Source: Mesaphorura yosii (taxonomy: Eukaryota; Arthropoda; Collembola; Poduromorpha; Tullbergiidae). Taken from it: a stretch of 64,000 bases of DNA. Made by a program: the position numbers and the translations under genes. The notes beneath the pieces are model-generated. The model was given only the letters and a program-made list of their open reading frames with translations. It made no database searches and was not told the origin of the DNA. The DNA lies in contig WIXG01000093.1 of assembly GCA_009869945.1 (NCBI GenBank), forward strand, positions 62,001 through 126,000, given 5' to 3'. Positions 62,236 to 64,000 of this stretch are shown here, piece after piece (the first letter of the stretch is position 1; the number at the start of each line of letters is the position of its first letter).

Positions 62236-63210
62236 TAAATGTCACATATTTCTGCTCTGTGATTCCATAAATTCCTTGGAAAACATAAAAATGGAATGGA
62301 ACAGCGTTTCCATTTGGTTTTCGTGCATACTTGCATGCAGCGCACTGATGACTCCCAATGTGTGGTGTTTATATTCCGACTCGCATCGATTCGATTCGAA
62401 ACTTCTTCAATTGTGATGAGCGGTGTTTCCTGAAATTCGTTCCGGTTTCCAGTTTCGTTCACACGCCAAATAGAATCCGGGATTCTTGCATTCGTGAAAC
62501 GTGAGCCGGAGAGCAGAAGACGCATGCTTTCGTGGTGGCGAGCCGAGCACGACTAAAATCCTAAATTTTATGTACCGTGGTGCAAGCGTGGCTTTGGCTT
62601 TATTGCTCTTTTTCGCACGTATGTAAGCTATGAATACGAGTAGGAAGCAGCATTTCTCCCGGTATCACGGCATACGAAGCAGAGTTAGGGCATCTCATTT
62701 GGCTCTTGCTTTGCCTTGCACACTTGAGAAATCTTTGAAACCACATGAAAAGGCTGTGATCTTTTCCCTTCCCTTCCGTACGAGCCCGAGAAAGATGCTC
62801 TCAAGCAAACCAGAAGCGAGGAGCAAAAAAGCGGGCTTTTTCTCTATTAAATCAGTGAGCGAGCCTCATGCGCTGCTTTACACCGAAAATTCGGAAACTT
62901 TTTCCAAGTGGGCGGACCCTCATGAAGTAATTTGGAGCTGATAAGAGTTGGGAGAACCACCCAAGCGCCATTACAGAAATGTATTTTTTCTCCGTTCCTT
63001 TTATACGCTGCTCGCCCGGTATAGTGCCTATAGAATTCTATTCTACGGTCTACGGCTCAGTCAGCTCCTTTTCTAAAGGAGCCCCACAAGCACGGTACAC
63101 AACGTAATGTGTAATGCATGGCAAACACAATGAAACAGCAGCCGAAGGGGAGATCAATGGATACAATGAGTATAATGCAAACTCCACAGACCGTGCTGGT
63201 ACGCACCACG

Positions 63211-63231
63211 GCAGGCAGGCAGGCAGGCAGG
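63211..63231 (+). repeat. GCAG tetranucleotide microsatellite
   Basis: Five tandem copies of the same AGGC-type unit as at 55261. Confidence 0.8.
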
Positions 63232-64000
63232 AAAACTCAATGAAACTTGCATCCAGGCATTTGCCGGCCCGGTCGAAGTCCCGAACGCATTCGCATTACA
63301 ATAATGTGCATAGTATTCTGCTATTCTGCATTCTGCAGCCCGAATGCTATACCATGCCGTACCAAATGCCAATGCGTTGCCTGGAAAGGAGGTTTGAACC
63401 TTTTTGCTTGCCTGCTCTGAACTTTCTTTCTGTTTACAAACCTTCAAAATCTCACTCTTGATACCCGTGATTGACAGCAGCAGTGCTCAAAACGGTCTTT
63501 GAGTGTCTGGCCACAAATTCACACATTCACACAACGTGTTCTGTGCTGCTGCTTCGTCATCATGCAATCATTTTATCATGTCACATAATGACAGTGCGGG
63601 CGAAAGATGGGACGGACGAGACTCGCACTTGTTCCCTCACGTATGACGAGCAGCACAGACATTCTTTTCCAGGACACTGAAAATTCCGTTTGCCCTGTCG
63701 AGTTGAGCAACGCTATCTTACAGTATTTGCACTGCATTACGTGTGACAATTTCGCGAGCACTGCCCGGCGACGTGGATGGTAAAATGGCAATTGAAGATT
63801 CATCAAAAATACATGACGACCGTGTGAAGCTGTCCACTACGCCATGTAAACAAGTTCGCATTATTAATACTTGAATGGAGTGGCAAGTGGAATCGGCAGT
63901 GTACTTGTATGGGCGTGGTGTCAAGTTATGAGTACGTCCATGTCCACGGGCAGCGTAGAGCAGGCAGAACTGGCAGGCAGGAATTGCACCGTGCAAATAA

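Larger units (their letters stand above)
51814..64000. other. Gene-poor tail, about 12 kb
   Basis: No coding exon that I can support on either strand. Open frames stay under about 120 codons and lack motifs. Contains AT-rich stretches with AAT/ATA runs (54.6 and 56.0 kb), AGGC-type microsatellites and a trinucleotide tract. It may be an intron or regulatory domain of a neighbouring gene beyond the window, as in the first 17 kb. Confidence 0.4.

Noticed and set aside
63064-63082. Hairpin GCTCCTTT-TCT-AAAGGAGC
   Set aside because: Eight-base stem in non-coding DNA without T-tract or neighbouring gene; no function inferable.

Overview
The window is nuclear DNA of an arthropod, most likely a hexapod or another pancrustacean. 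Genes are split by many short GT-AG introns (about 60-110 bases). The retinoid X receptor (RXR/ultraspiracle) carries an N-terminal exon typical of insect ultraspiracle, and there is a neverland-type ecdysteroid Rieske oxygenase relic. I cannot name the species. No bacterial, viral or plasmid genes were seen. Gene models below were joined by hand from open frames, splice consensus and intron phase; every join keeps the reading frame.

Layout. (1) 1-19.8 kb: RXR on the + strand, with three candidate alternative first coding exons (3.3, 8.0 and 15.0 kb), all ending in phase 1 so that each can join the same common exon at 17451. Between them lie long, mostly featureless introns. A 172-base hAT-type MITE with an 8-base target duplication sits in the RXR 3' UTR region. 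(2) 22.8-23.9 kb: a small secreted histidine-rich, cuticle-like protein gene on the - strand with a TATA box. (3) 25.9-27.2 kb: a broken neverland (cholesterol 7-desaturase) copy. (4) 27.9-37.3 kb: transportin-3 (-) and a ZMYND11 homolog (+), arranged head to head around a shared promoter region. (5) 40.0-40.5 kb: a secreted six-cysteine, knottin-like peptide. (6) 40.7-45.8 kb: two tandem kynurenine aminotransferase-type genes (-), one possibly mitochondrial. (7) 46.3-47.5 kb: a 1-acylglycerol-3-phosphate acyltransferase (-). (8) 49.6-51.7 kb: a FAM20B-like glycosaminoglycan xylosylkinase (+). (9) 51.8-64 kb: a gene-poor tail with simple repeats and only short, unsupported open frames.

The genes do not form an operon-like pathway. 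RXR (ecdysone receptor partner) and the dead neverland copy (ecdysteroid synthesis) are both linked to moulting hormone, but their proximity is probably chance. The points most worth a second look are the RXR alternative 5' exons with a GC-AG intron and altered AF-2 helix, the neverland relic, the fresh-looking MITE, the histidine-rich secreted protein, the knottin-like prepropeptide, and the divergent aminotransferase pair.
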